Below are positions 1-8,537 of a DNA stretch of 64,000 bases, piece after piece (the first letter of the stretch is position 1; every line of letters begins with the position of its first letter). The DNA comes from Planctomycetota bacterium (GTDB taxonomy: Bacteria > Planctomycetota > PUPC01 > DSUN01). The DNA lies in the NCBI GenBank assembly GCA_035384565.1, contig DAOOIT010000015.1:47706-111705 (forward strand). The letters run 5' to 3'. The translations under genes and the position numbers were made by a program. The notes beneath the pieces were generated by a model that did no database searches, was not told where the DNA came from, and saw only the letters and a list, made by a program, of their open reading frames with translations.

Positions 1-658
1 GCGCGGCGTGGTAGGTGTGGGGCGGGCCGAGCTGCGAGTACTGCGTGAACTCGCTCTCGGCCTGGGCCACGGCGTCGGGCGTCACGTTGTGCAGCCGCCG
101 CGCCCCGAAGCGCCACTGCCGCAGGGTCGAGCGACGCGTCGAGCGGCGCTCGGTGAGCAGCACAGCCTGGGTCCTCGTGCCGGGCGGCAGGGTCACGAGG
201 CGCGGATGGCCCTGGCCGGGATGGACGGGCGGCTTGAGCCATTGCTCCGCCTTCGCCGGGTCGGCGGGCAGCGGCGCGTCGGGCCTCAGGTAACAGAAAT
301 CCCCAGCCTCCACCCACGTGGAACCGAGGGCGACGGGCCGCTTGAAGGCGACCAGATAGTGGAAGGTCGAGCCCTTCTCGGGGTCGGCCGGCTCGCCGGC
401 CGACCAGCCGCGGCTGTCGCGCGGCCGCGGCCCCAGGCCCAGCACGGCCAGCGCCTCGGCGGGGTCGGCGGGCGAGGGCACCCCGTCGTTGTATGTCCTG
501 CACGCGGCGAGGTCTACGTCATCGGCCGCGAAGGCCGGGGCGAACAGGCCCCCGGGCTCGGGCCGCGCGGCGCCGCTCTCGCCCACGCTCCAAACGCCCG
601 CAACCAGACACAAGATGACGGGGACACTGCCGGCGGGCCGGCGGGCTTGCCAACTCAT
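1..658 (-). CDS. Secreted protein of unknown function (5' part only)
   Basis: The gene runs off the left edge, so only about 219 N-terminal residues are seen. I chose the ATG whose complement lies at 656-658, because the product then opens with an exported-protein leader (basic start MSWQARR, then the hydrophobic run VPVILCLVAGVWSV, then small residues). The frame stays open for the whole 657 nt with the strong third-position GC bias of real genes here. No domain is recognised. The visible part contains conserved-looking stretches such as STFHYLVAFKRPVALGSTW, which could belong to an extracellular beta-sandwich protein, but that is a guess. The gene is divergent from gph, with an 800-bp repeat-filled gap between them. 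Confidence 0.7.
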   Translation of the reverse strand, partial: MSWQARRPAGSVPVILCLVAGVWSVGESGAARPEPGGLFAPAFAADDVDLAACRTYNDGVPSPADPAEALAVLGLGPRPRDSRGWSAGEPADPEKGSTFHYLVAFKRPVALGSTWVEAGDFCYLRPDAPLPADPAKAEQWLKPPVHPGQGHPRLVTLPPGTRTQAVLLTERRSTRRSTLRQWRFGARRLHNVTPDAVAQAESEFTQYSQLGPPHTYHAA

Positions 659-810
659 CGCGCCACGGTCCTCCTGGCCCAGAGCCAGCCGGCTCCCGCG
701 GACGGGGACTCCGCGGGGCGGCGAACGACTGATCCTCATTATAGGAATAAGGCGCCGCGAAAGCAAAGACAGAACGGCGCCTCACGGGCGTGGCTCTGCC
801 GCCGCCGCGA

Positions 811-1010
811 GGTGAGCCAGTATGGCGCCTGGGCGATCGGGGCGGCTCGGCGGCCTCTCCGCCCATACTTGCTCAATTCCCTCCTCCTGCCAGTTGAGCA
901 GGTATGGCGCTTTGGCGATCCGGGCGGCTTTACGGCCTTTCCACCCATACTTGCTCAATTCCCTCCCCCTCTCATTTGAGCAAGTATGGCGACTTGGCGC
1001 TCGGGCGGCG
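811..1010. repeat. Tandem palindromic repeat, about 82-bp period, 2.5 units
   Basis: Units begin at about 812, 893 and 976 with TGAGCAAGTATGG (or near variants), continue with a core like CGCTTTGGCGATCCGGGCGG, and close with the inverse complement CCATACTTGCTCA. Adjacent units are joined by a C/T-rich stretch (TTCCCTCC). Each unit can fold into a hairpin, and so can each junction. A related copy is at 50265-50400. It is not a CRISPR array, because the spacer-like segments resemble each other. Confidence 0.75.
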
Positions 1011-1135
1011 GTTGCGATGTGAACTTTGGCCTCCGCCAGGGCCACATTCTGCGCCTGGAACCGACCGGCGAGCCGCCCCTCCCGAACGCTCCAATACGTT
1101 CGGGAGGGTAAGGCCCCCGGCGCTCGCCTTTCCTG
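975..1135 (+). repeat. Composite dispersed repeat, copy A
   Basis: This stretch runs from the last TTGAGCAAGTATGG arm through TTGCGATGTGAACTTTGGCC to the hairpin at 1077-1108 and the following AAGGCCCCCGG. The same order of blocks occurs on the opposite strand at about 50125-50290, with obvious similarity throughout. The two are therefore copies of one element of at least 160 bp. Confidence 0.65.
1077..1108. repeat. 12-bp perfect hairpin (CCCTCCCGAACG arms)
   Basis: Arms 1077-1088 and 1097-1108 are perfect inverse complements with an 8-nt loop. A sister hairpin with one changed arm pair is at 1139-1170, and an identical-arm copy is at 50149-50184. There is no T-run, so this looks like a repeat family and not a plain terminator. 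Confidence 0.7.
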
Positions 1136-1138
1136 ACA

Positions 1139-1170
1139 CCCTCCCGAAGGGATCGGAACCTTCGGGAGGG
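1139..1170. repeat. 12-bp perfect hairpin (CCCTCCCGAAGG arms)
   Basis: Arms 1139-1150 and 1159-1170 pair perfectly. Relative to the hairpin at 1077, the innermost C is changed to G and the opposite strand is changed to match, so pairing is kept. Confidence 0.7.
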
Positions 1171-1250
1171 AGGCCCGTGGAGCACGCGGAGGCCGGAAGG
1201 AGGCATGGCACTTCAGCCCCCTGCCCTGCCGCCTCGCCCGCCGCCGGGAG

Positions 1251-1350
1251 GTGATACAGCATGGCGCTCTGGCGATTCGAGGCCTTTTTCGGCCGCCATG
1301 CCCATGCTGTATCACTTTCTCCCTCTCCCTGGTGATACAGCATGGGCGCC
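1251..1350. repeat. Palindromic unit with GTGATACAGCATGG arms
   Basis: It has the same architecture and core (CGCTCTGGCGATTCG, then GGCC..GGCC) as the units at 811-1010, but the outer arms are GTGATACAGCATGG and CCATGCTGTATCAC. The arms differ from the TGAGCAAGTATGG family yet still pair with each other. A second left arm starts near 1332. Confidence 0.65.
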
Positions 1351-1459
1351 TGTTGTCTGAATCCCGCTTGGGCAGCGCCCGATCCGCGGTTGGCGGCAAC
1401 AGGCCCCTCGTGGTAAACTACGATGTCCTGCGAAACCACCCCCCCGAGAGTGAGCCGAA

Positions 1460-2110
1460 GTGAGCTACCGCGCCGTGCTGTTCGACCTCGACGGAACGCT
1501 GCTCGACACGCTGGAGGACCTGGCGGACTCCACCAACGCCGCCCTGATGCAGCTTGGCTTCCCGCCGCACCCCCTCGATGCCTACAGGTATTTCGTGGGC
1601 GACGGCGTCACGAACCTGATCCTGCGCACCCTGCCCGAGGCCCATCGCGACGAGCCGACCGTGGCCAGGGCCGTGGACCTGATGCGCCGCATCTACGGCG
1701 AGCACTGGGCCGACAAGACGCGGCCCTACCCCGGCATCCCCGAGCTGCTCGACGCCCTGGCCGCACGCGGCGTGAAGATGGCCGTGCTGTCGAACAAGCC
1801 GCACGAATCCACGCTGCTCTGTGTGGCCAGGCTGCTGCCCCGCTGGCGCTTCGACGCCGTCATCGGCCAGAGCAAGGCCGTGCCGCCCAAGCCCGATCTC
1901 GCGGGCGTCCGCACGATCATCGCCCAGCTCGGCGTCCCGGCCGAGCAGTTCCTCTATCTCGGCGACACGAACACCGACATGCAGACGGCCAACGCCGCGG
2001 GCATGTTCGCCGTGGGCGCCCTGTGGGGCTTCCGCCCCGCCGACGAGTTGCGCGAGGCGGGGGCGCGGGCGATGATTGGGAAGCCCGCCGATCTCCTCGC
2101 GCTCTTGTGA
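1460..2110 (+). CDS. gph: HAD-family phosphatase, phosphoglycolate phosphatase-like
   Basis: A 216-residue haloacid dehalogenase-type hydrolase. Motif I is FDLDGTLLDT near residue 8 (nucleophile and acid/base Asp), motif II is VLSNKPH (about 112-118), the motif III lysine lies in the SKAVPPKPD stretch, and motif IV is YLGDTNTDM (metal-binding Asp). The alpha-helical cap between motifs I and II and the overall length match Gph, which removes 2-phosphoglycolate; related enzymes act on other sugar phosphates, so the substrate is not certain. The ATG is 18 bp after a GAGAGTGAGC stretch, a weak ribosome site. It has no operon partner. Confidence 0.85.
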   Translation: MSYRAVLFDLDGTLLDTLEDLADSTNAALMQLGFPPHPLDAYRYFVGDGVTNLILRTLPEAHRDEPTVARAVDLMRRIYGEHWADKTRPYPGIPELLDALAARGVKMAVLSNKPHESTLLCVARLLPRWRFDAVIGQSKAVPPKPDLAGVRTIIAQLGVPAEQFLYLGDTNTDMQTANAAGMFAVGALWGFRPADELREAGARAMIGKPADLLALL

Positions 2111-2163
2111 CGCGATGGGAGCGGCCCGCCGTCGGCAGGAGGCAGTCGGCAGGGGGTTCGCCC

Positions 2164-2277
2164 TGTCATCGCGAGCTTGTCGAGCGACCTTTCAGGGGAG
2201 TAGACTGGCGTCACAAGGGCTGCTCTGTGGGTCGGCTTCGGGCCCCCGAAAGGTTCTTCGACAGGCGCGGAATGACA
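2164..2277. repeat. Imperfect inverted repeat, about 30-bp arms
   Basis: Left arm 2164-2193 (starting TGTCATCGCGAGC) and right arm 2248-2277 (ending GGAATGACA) are inverse complements with a few mismatches, around a 54-bp centre. It resembles the common TGTCATTGCGAG dispersed palindromes of many environmental genomes. It occupies most of the gap between gph and the GH116 gene. Confidence 0.6.
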
Positions 2278-2322
2278 AGGGGGGGCGGGGGGCGCCGCAA
2301 GGAACCGCTGGAGGATGACGCG

Positions 2323-5300
2323 ATGCAACGAAGCACCCTGTGTTTGTGGCTCATCTGCTGCGGCCTGGCGGGCGCGGCGGAAACGGGGTCCGAGGCCTTC
2401 GCCCGCCTCGTGGCCAAGGAACCGGGGCTGGTGGCCCAGTGGCGCTTCGAGGGCAACCTCGACGACGCCCGAGGCGCACTCAAGGGCGAAATCCGCGGCG
2501 GCCAGGCGGAGTTCGCCGACGGGCCCAACGGCGGCAAAGCCCTCGTGCTCGGGGCCAGGCGCGCCGTGACCATGGGCGAGGCACCCGCACTCGACCTCGA
2601 GACGACCAGCATCGAACTGTGGTTCAAGCCCACCTTCGCGCCCGGCGGCCAGGGCAACCCTTGTCTCATCTGCAAACGCAAGACCAGCGGCGAAACCCGC
2701 CTCAGCCTGCACCTCTGGAACGACTACAGCGGCCTCGCCTTCTGGAACGGCAAGGCGGTCGTCCGCTTCGCCCCAGCGGCGGGCCAACTGCGCCGCGGCG
2801 AGTGGCACTATCTGGTGCTCACCTGCGCGGGCAACGACCTGAAGCTCTACCTCGACGGCCTCCCCTGCCGCCAGTTCGCGGGCGCGGGCACCATCAGCTT
2901 CGAGAAGAAGGGCCTGCCCCTCCTCCTCGGCGCCGCCGACCTCAACGGCTTCGAATACTACGAGGGCGCGATGGACGAGGTGGCCGTCTACTCCCGCGTG
3001 CTGTCGCCCGTGGACATCGAGCGGCACATGGACGCGATGGGCGCGAAGAAGCGCATGACCCGCGAGGAGCTGGCCGCCCTCGCCGAGAAGGAACGCCTCG
3101 CCCGCGAACAGGTCCGCAAGAAGGACCTGGCCGCGATGATGACCGACGAGCGGCTCTTCGCCCGCGGCGAGAGCCGCGTCTACCAGGGCGAGTCTCTGGG
3201 CGCCATCCGCCTCCCAGTCGGCGGCATCGGCGCCGGCTCCATCCAGATTGACGGCAAGGCCGCCCGCCCCGTCTGGCACATCTTCAACAACATGAACCAG
3301 ATGGCCGTGCCCGACAGCTTCTTCGCCATTCGCATCGCGGGCGACAAGCCGATCCTCAAGGCCCTCCAGACCGAGCCCGCCGGCGCCTACGCCGCCATGA
3401 AGGCCCTCTCCTTCCGTGGCGAATACCCCTTCGGCTGGTACGACTTCACCGACCCCGACGTGCCCCTGAAGGTGAGCCTCGAGACCTTCAACCCCCTCAT
3501 CCCGCTGAACACCAAGGACTCCGCGATCCCCTGCGCCCTCTACAACGTCACGGTGAAGAACCCCACCGACAAGCCGGTCGAGGCCGCGGTGCTGGCCTAT
3601 CAGCGTTACGGCGCCGGCACCGAGGGCCACAAGAGGGAGATGCGGCGCACCGAGCGCGCGACCATCCTCGACATGACCGGGGCCAAGCCCGGCAGCATGG
3701 CCCTCGCGGTCCTCGGCGCAGGCGAAGGCTCCGATGGCGCCCTCGCCTCCACGCTGAAACTCGATCCGGGCGCGAGCCGCACCGTCACGTTCATCCTCGC
3801 CTGGCACTTCCCCGGCGGGCGCCACGGCCAGGGCGGCTGGGGCGGCGAGGGCAACATGTACGAGAACTGGTGGCCCAACGCCGGCGCCGTGGCCGACGAC
3901 GTGGCCGCCCGCCTCGACGACCTGACCCGGCTCACCCGCCTCTACCACGACACGCTCTACGCAAGCAATCTCCCCTATTGGCTCCTCGACCGCCTCAGCT
4001 CGCAACTCGCCGTGCTTCGCAGCCAGACGGTGTTCTGGACAAAGGCCGGCTACTTCGGCGGCTGGGAGGGCTGCGCCCCCGACAGCGGCTGCTGCAACGG
4101 CAACTGCAACCACGTGTGGCAATACGCCCAGAGCCACGCCCGCCTCTTCCCCGAAATCGGGCGTATCCTGCGCGAGCAGGAACTCCGCTTCATGGCCCCC
4201 AACGGCGCCATCCCCCACCGCCAGCCCGCCAGCCACCCCGCCTTCGACGGCCAGTGCGGCGGCATCCTGGGCGCCTACCGCGAGCACCTGTGCTCCCCCG
4301 ACGGCGCCTGGCTCGCCCAACACTGGCCCGCCGTGAAGAAGGCGATGGACTTCCTCATCGCCACCCACGACAAGGACGAGGACGGCGTGCTGGCCGGCCC
4401 GCAGTGGAACACCCTCGATTGCAACACGGGCGGCAGCACCTCGTGGCTCGGCACGCTCTACCTCGCGGCCCTCGCCGCCAGTGAGAAGATGGCGCTCCTC
4501 CAGAAGGATGAGGCGGCTGCGGCCCGCTACAGGAGAATCCGCGAGAGCGGCTCGAAGAAGCAGGACGAATCGCTCTTCAACGGCGACTACTATATCCAGA
4601 TTCCCGACCCCCAGCCGCACCGCGACTACCACGACGGCTGCCACATTGACCAGCTCCTCGGCCAGTGGTGGGCGCATCAGCTCGACCTCGGCTGGCTCTA
4701 CCCGCCCGACCACTGCGCGAAGGCGATGCGGGCGCTCTTCCAGCACAACTTCCGCACCCACTTCCGCGGCGTGCCCCAGGCCCCGCGCAAGTTCGTGGCC
4801 GACGCCGATGCGGGCCTCCAGATGATCTGCTGGCCCAAGGACAACCGCCCGCCCAATCACACCATCTACGCCGACGAGGTGATGAGCGGCTTCGAATACT
4901 CGGCGGCCGCCATGATGCTCTACGCGGGCCTGATGAAGGAGGGCTTCGGGGTGGTCCGCGCCGCGGCCGACCGCTACGACGGGCGCCTGCGCACCGGCCT
5001 CACCCCCGGCGGCACAGCGTCCTGGGGCCACAGCGGCAACCCCTTCGGCGACGACGAGTGCGGCAAGTTCTACGCCCGCACGATGAGCATCTGGTCGCTG
5101 CTCCTGGCTTGCCAGGGGTTCATCTACGATGGCCCCGCCGGGGTCATCGGCTTCCGGCCGCGGTGGAGGCCCGAGGACCACGCGAGCTTCTGGAGCGGCG
5201 CCGAGGGCTGGGGCCTCTTCACCCAGAAGCGCCAGGCCGGCCGCCAGACCGCGCGGCTCGAGGTCCGCCACGGCAAGCTCCAGGTGAAGTCCCTCGTCTT

Positions 5301-5463
5301 CGAACTGCCAGAGGACGCCAGGCCCTCGAAGCTGGCGGTCAGCCTCGGCGACAGGCCGCTCGAGGCGACGCATGAGCTGGCCGCCAACAGGCTCACGGTC
5401 ACCCTCCCCTCGCGCGTCAGCGTGGCCGAGGGCCAGACGCTCGGCTTGGAGGCCCGATGGTGA
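2323..5463 (+). CDS. Secreted LamG-like + GH116 family glycosidase
   Basis: About 1046 residues. The frame is open upstream through gph, but the ATG at 2323 is preceded by GGAGG and gives a signal peptide (MQRSTLCLWLICCGLAGAA), so it is preferred. Residues about 40-230 look like a concanavalin/LamG fold (LVAQWRFEGNLDDARG, then LKLYLDG and AMDEVAVYSRVL). A charged helix follows, then a GH116 region: PVGGIGAGSIQIDGKA, the Cys-rich GCCNGNCNHVWQYAQ, GPQWNTLD and the putative acid-base stretch HIDQLLGQWWA. GH116 enzymes are retaining beta-glucosidases, beta-xylosidases and glucosylceramidases; the substrate here is unknown. The leader implies export. It stands alone between repeats and a promoter. 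Confidence 0.85.
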   Translation: MQRSTLCLWLICCGLAGAAETGSEAFARLVAKEPGLVAQWRFEGNLDDARGALKGEIRGGQAEFADGPNGGKALVLGARRAVTMGEAPALDLETTSIELWFKPTFAPGGQGNPCLICKRKTSGETRLSLHLWNDYSGLAFWNGKAVVRFAPAAGQLRRGEWHYLVLTCAGNDLKLYLDGLPCRQFAGAGTISFEKKGLPLLLGAADLNGFEYYEGAMDEVAVYSRVLSPVDIERHMDAMGAKKRMTREELAALAEKERLAREQVRKKDLAAMMTDERLFARGESRVYQGESLGAIRLPVGGIGAGSIQIDGKAARPVWHIFNNMNQMAVPDSFFAIRIAGDKPILKALQTEPAGAYAAMKALSFRGEYPFGWYDFTDPDVPLKVSLETFNPLIPLNTKDSAIPCALYNVTVKNPTDKPVEAAVLAYQRYGAGTEGHKREMRRTERATILDMTGAKPGSMALAVLGAGEGSDGALASTLKLDPGASRTVTFILAWHFPGGRHGQGGWGGEGNMYENWWPNAGAVADDVAARLDDLTRLTRLYHDTLYASNLPYWLLDRLSSQLAVLRSQTVFWTKAGYFGGWEGCAPDSGCCNGNCNHVWQYAQSHARLFPEIGRILREQELRFMAPNGAIPHRQPASHPAFDGQCGGILGAYREHLCSPDGAWLAQHWPAVKKAMDFLIATHDKDEDGVLAGPQWNTLDCNTGGSTSWLGTLYLAALAASEKMALLQKDEAAAARYRRIRESGSKKQDESLFNGDYYIQIPDPQPHRDYHDGCHIDQLLGQWWAHQLDLGWLYPPDHCAKAMRALFQHNFRTHFRGVPQAPRKFVADADAGLQMICWPKDNRPPNHTIYADEVMSGFEYSAAAMMLYAGLMKEGFGVVRAAADRYDGRLRTGLTPGGTASWGHSGNPFGDDECGKFYARTMSIWSLLLACQGFIYDGPAGVIGFRPRWRPEDHASFWSGAEGWGLFTQKRQAGRQTARLEVRHGKLQVKSLVFELPEDARPSKLAVSLGDRPLEATHELAANRLTVTLPSRVSVAEGQTLGLEARW

Positions 5464-5497
5464 GTCGCCGAGCGGCGGCGCGGCGTTCTTTTCCCGC

Positions 5498-5526
5498 TTG
5501 ACGCGGCGCATGGCCTGCGCCACAAT
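5498..5526 (+). promoter_or_regulatory. Sigma70-type promoter for the 5584 gene
   Basis: TTGACG at 5498-5503 and CACAAT at 5521-5526 with a 17-bp spacer, ending 57 bp before the ATG at 5584. Confidence 0.5.
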
Positions 5527-5583
5527 TCGGGTAGAGGACGGGCGGTGTTCGTTGGGCATCTACGTGAGACCAGGAGCCTGACC

Positions 5584-6195
5584 ATGAACCTCGCTCGTCT
5601 TTCCTTCATCTTCGCTCTCGCGTTGGCCGGGGTGGTTGGGGTGGGCGTGTACGTGTGGGCGGGCTGCGGCGCCTGCGGCCCGGCGGCGGCCCCGAGCGGG
5701 GCCAAGCCGGGCATCGCCACGACGACGCCGTTCAACGTGCTCGACGTCACCGGCCCGGCCAAGGGCGAGAAGCTCTGCTACATCTGCCGTTACGGCGGCA
5801 GGCCATCGGTCGTCATCTTCACGCGCACGACCACGGGCCACTTCGTGGACCTGGTGAAGGCGGTGGATAAGTTCGTCGCCGACCACAAGGAACAGCGCGC
5901 CGCCGCCTTCGCGGTACTGCTGGGCGAGGACAACGCAGCCAACCGCGAGGCCCTGACGAAGCTCGCCGCCGACCACAAGCTCTCGATCCCCCTGACCATC
6001 GCGGCCGACGGCGCGAAGGGCCCGAGCGCCTACAAGCTCGACTCCGCGTGCGCCACGCTGGCCCTGGTGGCCAACAAGAATAAGGTGGAAGCGGCGTTCA
6101 CCGTCAAGTGCGATGCCGCCTCGTGCGACAACGCCCAGTGCAGCCCCGCGGCCGACGTGGTGGCCGCGGCCGACAGGCTGATCGGCGGCCACTGA
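5584..6195 (+). CDS. Exported thioredoxin-fold-like protein of unknown function
   Basis: A 203-residue protein. The ATG at 5584 follows AGGAG by 7 bp and starts the N-terminal membrane segment LSFIFALALAGVVGVGVYVWA, so the GTG 39 bp upstream is unlikely. After a Cys/Ala-rich linker, the motif LCYICRYGGRPSVVIFTR has a CxxC pair and a beta-strand like those of redoxin-fold proteins, followed by a helix and LSIPLTIAADGAKGPSAYKL. The C-terminus has further cysteines (CDAASCDNAQC). A thiol-redox or metal-handling role outside the cytoplasm is inference. It has its own promoter and a hairpin after the stop codon. Confidence 0.65.
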   Translation: MNLARLSFIFALALAGVVGVGVYVWAGCGACGPAAAPSGAKPGIATTTPFNVLDVTGPAKGEKLCYICRYGGRPSVVIFTRTTTGHFVDLVKAVDKFVADHKEQRAAAFAVLLGEDNAANREALTKLAADHKLSIPLTIAADGAKGPSAYKLDSACATLALVANKNKVEAAFTVKCDAASCDNAQCSPAADVVAAADRLIGGH

Positions 6196-6221
6196 GCCGC
6201 TGAGGCCGCGCCTCCTGACCC

Positions 6222-6250
6222 GGGCGGGCGCCTCCTCAGGGCGCCCGCCC
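6222..6250 (+). terminator. Strong GC hairpin, possible terminator
   Basis: GGGCGGGCGCC (6222-6232) pairs perfectly with 6240-6250 around a 7-nt loop, 27 bp after the stop codon of the upstream gene. No T-run follows, so termination is plausible but not certain. Confidence 0.5.
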
Positions 6251-6349
6251 GTCCCGCGCCTTCTGCCGCTTGCAATCGCGCGGCAACGCCCCTAAGATGG
6301 CCGCGCCAGGGAACCCGACGAACCGCCTGTGCCTCGTGGAGCCCGCTGG

Positions 6350-7858
6350 ATGCATCGTACGACCTTGCTGCTCATCGTCGTGGCGGCCGCCGTCTCGGCG
6401 GGCGACCAGCCGCAGTGGGGCGAGCGCTTCAGCCGCAACATGGTCTCGCCCGAACGCGGCCTGCCCGAGTCCTTCGACCCGAAGACCGGCGAGAATGTCA
6501 AGTGGTCGGTCCCCCTCGGCACCGAAACCTACTCGTCGCCCATCGTGGCCGGCGGCCGCGTGTTCATCGGCACCAACAACAACCGCCCCCGCGACCCCCG
6601 CCACCAGGGCGACCGCGGCGTGCTGCTGTGCCTCGACGAAAGGACCGGCGACCTCGCCTGGCAGCTCGTCGTGCCCAAGATCACCGCCGACCCGCCCGAC
6701 CCCTACCTCGACTGGCCCAACGCCGGCCTGTGCTCGCCGCCCACCGTCGAGGGCGACCGCGTTTACGCCGTCACCAACCGCGGCGAGGTGGTGTGCCTCG
6801 ACCTCCACGGCCTCGCCAACGGCAACGACGGCCCCTACCAGGACGAGGGCCAGCACATGGCCCCCCAGGGCCGGCCCGCGATGACGCCCGGCCCGCTCGA
6901 TGCCGACATCCTGTGGCTCTACGACCTGCGAGCCCAGTCGGGCGTCTACCCCAACGACGCCTTCCACGCCTCCATCCTGCTCCACGGCGACTTCCTCTAC
7001 CTCAACACGTCGAACGGCGTGGACCGCACCCACCGCCGCAACCCGGCCCCCGACGCCCCGAGCCTGGTCGTGCTCGAGAAGGCCACGGGGCGTCTTGTGG
7101 CCCAGGACGACGAGCGGATCGGCGGCAAGGTCTACCACAGCACCTGGTCATCGCCCGCACTGGGCGAGGTCGGCGGCAAGCCGCTCGTCGTCTTCTGCGG
7201 CGGCGACGGCGTGGCCTATGGCTTCGCGGCCCTGGCCACGATGCCGCCCGCCGGCGACGTGGCCAAGCTCCAGCGCCTCTGGCGGTTCGACCCCGACCCC
7301 ACCTCGCCCAAGGAGGACATCCACAAGTACAAGAACAATCGCGAAACAGGCCCCAGCAACATCAAGAGCATGCCCGTCTTCCACCAGGGCCGCGTCTACC
7401 TCACCGTGGGCGGCGACATCTGGTGGGGCAAGAACAAGGCCTGGCTCAAGTGCTTCGACGCCACGAAGACGGGGGACATCACGGCCAGCGCGGAACTGTG
7501 GTCCTATGACCTCAGGAATCACTGCTGCTCGACGCCCGCCGTCGTGGGGGACCTCGTGTTCGTGGCCGACTGCGGCCGTCTCGTACACTGCGTGGACGCC
7601 GCAACGGGCAAGGCCCACTGGACGCACGAGGCGAAGGGCGACTTCTGGGCCTCGCCGCTGGTGGCCGACGGCAAGCTCTACCTCGGCAGCCGGCGGGGCG
7701 AGTTCCACGTCTTCGCCGCCGACCGCGCGAAGAGGCTCCTCGCCTGCGTGCAACTCGACGGCGCCATCAACGGCACGGCCACAGCGGCCAACGGCACCCT
7801 CTACGTGGCCACCATGACCCGCCTCTACGCCCTCCGCGCCCAGGCGCCCCCGAAATGA
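6350..7858 (+). CDS. Exported PQQ-type beta-propeller repeat protein
   Basis: A 502-residue protein. The ATG at 6350 gives a short signal peptide (MHRTTLLLIVVAAAVSAGD) after a GTGGAG site; an alternative ATG 21 bp upstream lacks one. The body carries repeated propeller blades with the GxVYAxxxxGxVxCLD pattern, e.g. VYAVTNRGEVVCLDL, LVFVADCGRLVHCVD and LYLGSRRGEFHVF. These are typical of the PQQ-like quinoprotein/BamB fold that is abundant in Planctomycetota. No dehydrogenase active-site set is visible, so a scaffold or binding role is as likely as an enzymatic one. It ends before a 180-bp gap that holds the promoter of the ATPase operon. Confidence 0.8.
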   Translation: MHRTTLLLIVVAAAVSAGDQPQWGERFSRNMVSPERGLPESFDPKTGENVKWSVPLGTETYSSPIVAGGRVFIGTNNNRPRDPRHQGDRGVLLCLDERTGDLAWQLVVPKITADPPDPYLDWPNAGLCSPPTVEGDRVYAVTNRGEVVCLDLHGLANGNDGPYQDEGQHMAPQGRPAMTPGPLDADILWLYDLRAQSGVYPNDAFHASILLHGDFLYLNTSNGVDRTHRRNPAPDAPSLVVLEKATGRLVAQDDERIGGKVYHSTWSSPALGEVGGKPLVVFCGGDGVAYGFAALATMPPAGDVAKLQRLWRFDPDPTSPKEDIHKYKNNRETGPSNIKSMPVFHQGRVYLTVGGDIWWGKNKAWLKCFDATKTGDITASAELWSYDLRNHCCSTPAVVGDLVFVADCGRLVHCVDAATGKAHWTHEAKGDFWASPLVADGKLYLGSRRGEFHVFAADRAKRLLACVQLDGAINGTATAANGTLYVATMTRLYALRAQAPPK

Positions 7859-7950
7859 GCGCGGCCCCCAGCCAGGCAAGGCCGTCCTCCAACACACCCC
7901 CTTGCACCCCGGCCCCCCTGCTTCCCTGGGTCCCGCCCTCACGCCAGTGT

Positions 7951-7979
7951 TTGCAATGGGCGGGGGCATCTGCTATAGT
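7951..7979 (+). promoter_or_regulatory. Strong extended -10 promoter for the EIIA/ATPase operon
   Basis: TTGCAA (7951-7956), a 17-bp spacer and TATAGT (7974-7979), with the extended -10 TGC just before it. It lies 62 bp before the EIIA start codon and is the only good promoter before the run of ten co-directional genes. Confidence 0.65.
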
Positions 7980-8041
7980 TGGTGAGTTAAAGTCGGCTCC
8001 CCGCCTCATGGGAGCCGCCCAGCGCGAAGGGGTAGCCAGAG

Positions 8042-8494
8042 ATGAAACTTAGCGACCTGCTCAACGAGAGCGTGGTGAAGGTCGGGTTGGAATCGGAAGA
8101 CAAGGAAGAACTGTTCGCGGAGATGATCGAACTCCTGGTACGCGCGGGACGCCTGGAGGACCGCGACCGGGCGCTCCAGGCCATCCTGGCCCGCGAGGAG
8201 ATGGCCACCACCGGCATCGGCAGCGGCGTGGCCGTCCCCCATGGTAAGGAACCGTCCATCAAGTCCCTCCTCGTCGCCCTCGGCATCTCCAAGAAGGGCA
8301 TCGAGTACGACGCCACCGACGGCGAGCCGGTGTACCTGGTCTTTCTGGTGCTTGCCGAGGCCAATAACCCCGGGCCGCACGTGCAGTGCCTGGGCGAGAT
8401 CGCCCGCCTGCTTCAGGTGCCGGGCCTGAACGAACGCCTGCGCGCCGCGAAGAACGCGCGCGAGGTGCTCGACATCATCCGCGCCGAGGAGTAG
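8042..8494 (+). CDS. PTS EIIA-type (Ntr/fructose family) regulatory protein
   Basis: A 150-residue single-domain EIIA of the mannitol/fructose/Ntr type. The phosphorylatable His is H67 in GSGVAVPHGK, followed by the usual Leu/Ile-rich core (VYLVFLVLAEANNPGPHVQCLGEIA, residues about 98-122) and the C-terminal RAAKNAREVLDII helix. No EIIB or EIIC domain is attached or nearby, so a regulatory role like PtsN is more likely than sugar uptake. It is the first gene after the promoter at 7951 and is only 43 bp from the ATPase stalk gene, which suggests that it is co-transcribed with the V/A-ATPase. What it would regulate is not shown by the sequence. Confidence 0.85.
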   Translation: MKLSDLLNESVVKVGLESEDKEELFAEMIELLVRAGRLEDRDRALQAILAREEMATTGIGSGVAVPHGKEPSIKSLLVALGISKKGIEYDATDGEPVYLVFLVLAEANNPGPHVQCLGEIARLLQVPGLNERLRAAKNAREVLDIIRAEE

Positions 8495-8537
8495 CCCGGC
8501 CCGCCGCCTTCGACCCTCTGCGGAGCCACGAGGGGCC

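Larger units (their letters stand above)
659..1459. other. 800-bp intergenic block filled with palindromic repeats
   Basis: No convincing gene lies here: the open frames on either strand translate repeated motifs (YxITSRR- or HTCS-like strings) and lack gene-like starts. It lies between the divergent secreted-protein gene and gph, so it should also hold both promoters, although none stands out. It contains the repeat arrays and hairpins listed separately. Confidence 0.7.

Noticed and set aside
8..979. Plus-strand open frame of 323 codons at the left end
   Set aside because: It is antisense to a better gene with a signal peptide (1-658 minus) and continues into repeats; its residues are Arg/Gly/Pro-rich as expected for an antisense frame in high-GC DNA.
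811..1010. CRISPR array
   Set aside because: Only 2.5 units, palindromic units of about 82 bp, similar spacers and no cas genes.
782..1399. Minus-strand open frame over the repeat block
   Set aside because: It translates palindromic repeat units (repeated CCITSRRR- and HTCSN-like strings) and lacks a ribosome site.
1423..2322. N-terminal extension of the GH116 protein
   Set aside because: It overlaps gph in another frame, and a GGAGG-preceded ATG with a signal peptide is found at 2323.
1954..5559. 1201-codon minus-strand open frame opposite the GH116 gene
   Set aside because: Antisense frame created by high third-position GC; it has no recognisable domain, and the plus-strand gene is certain.
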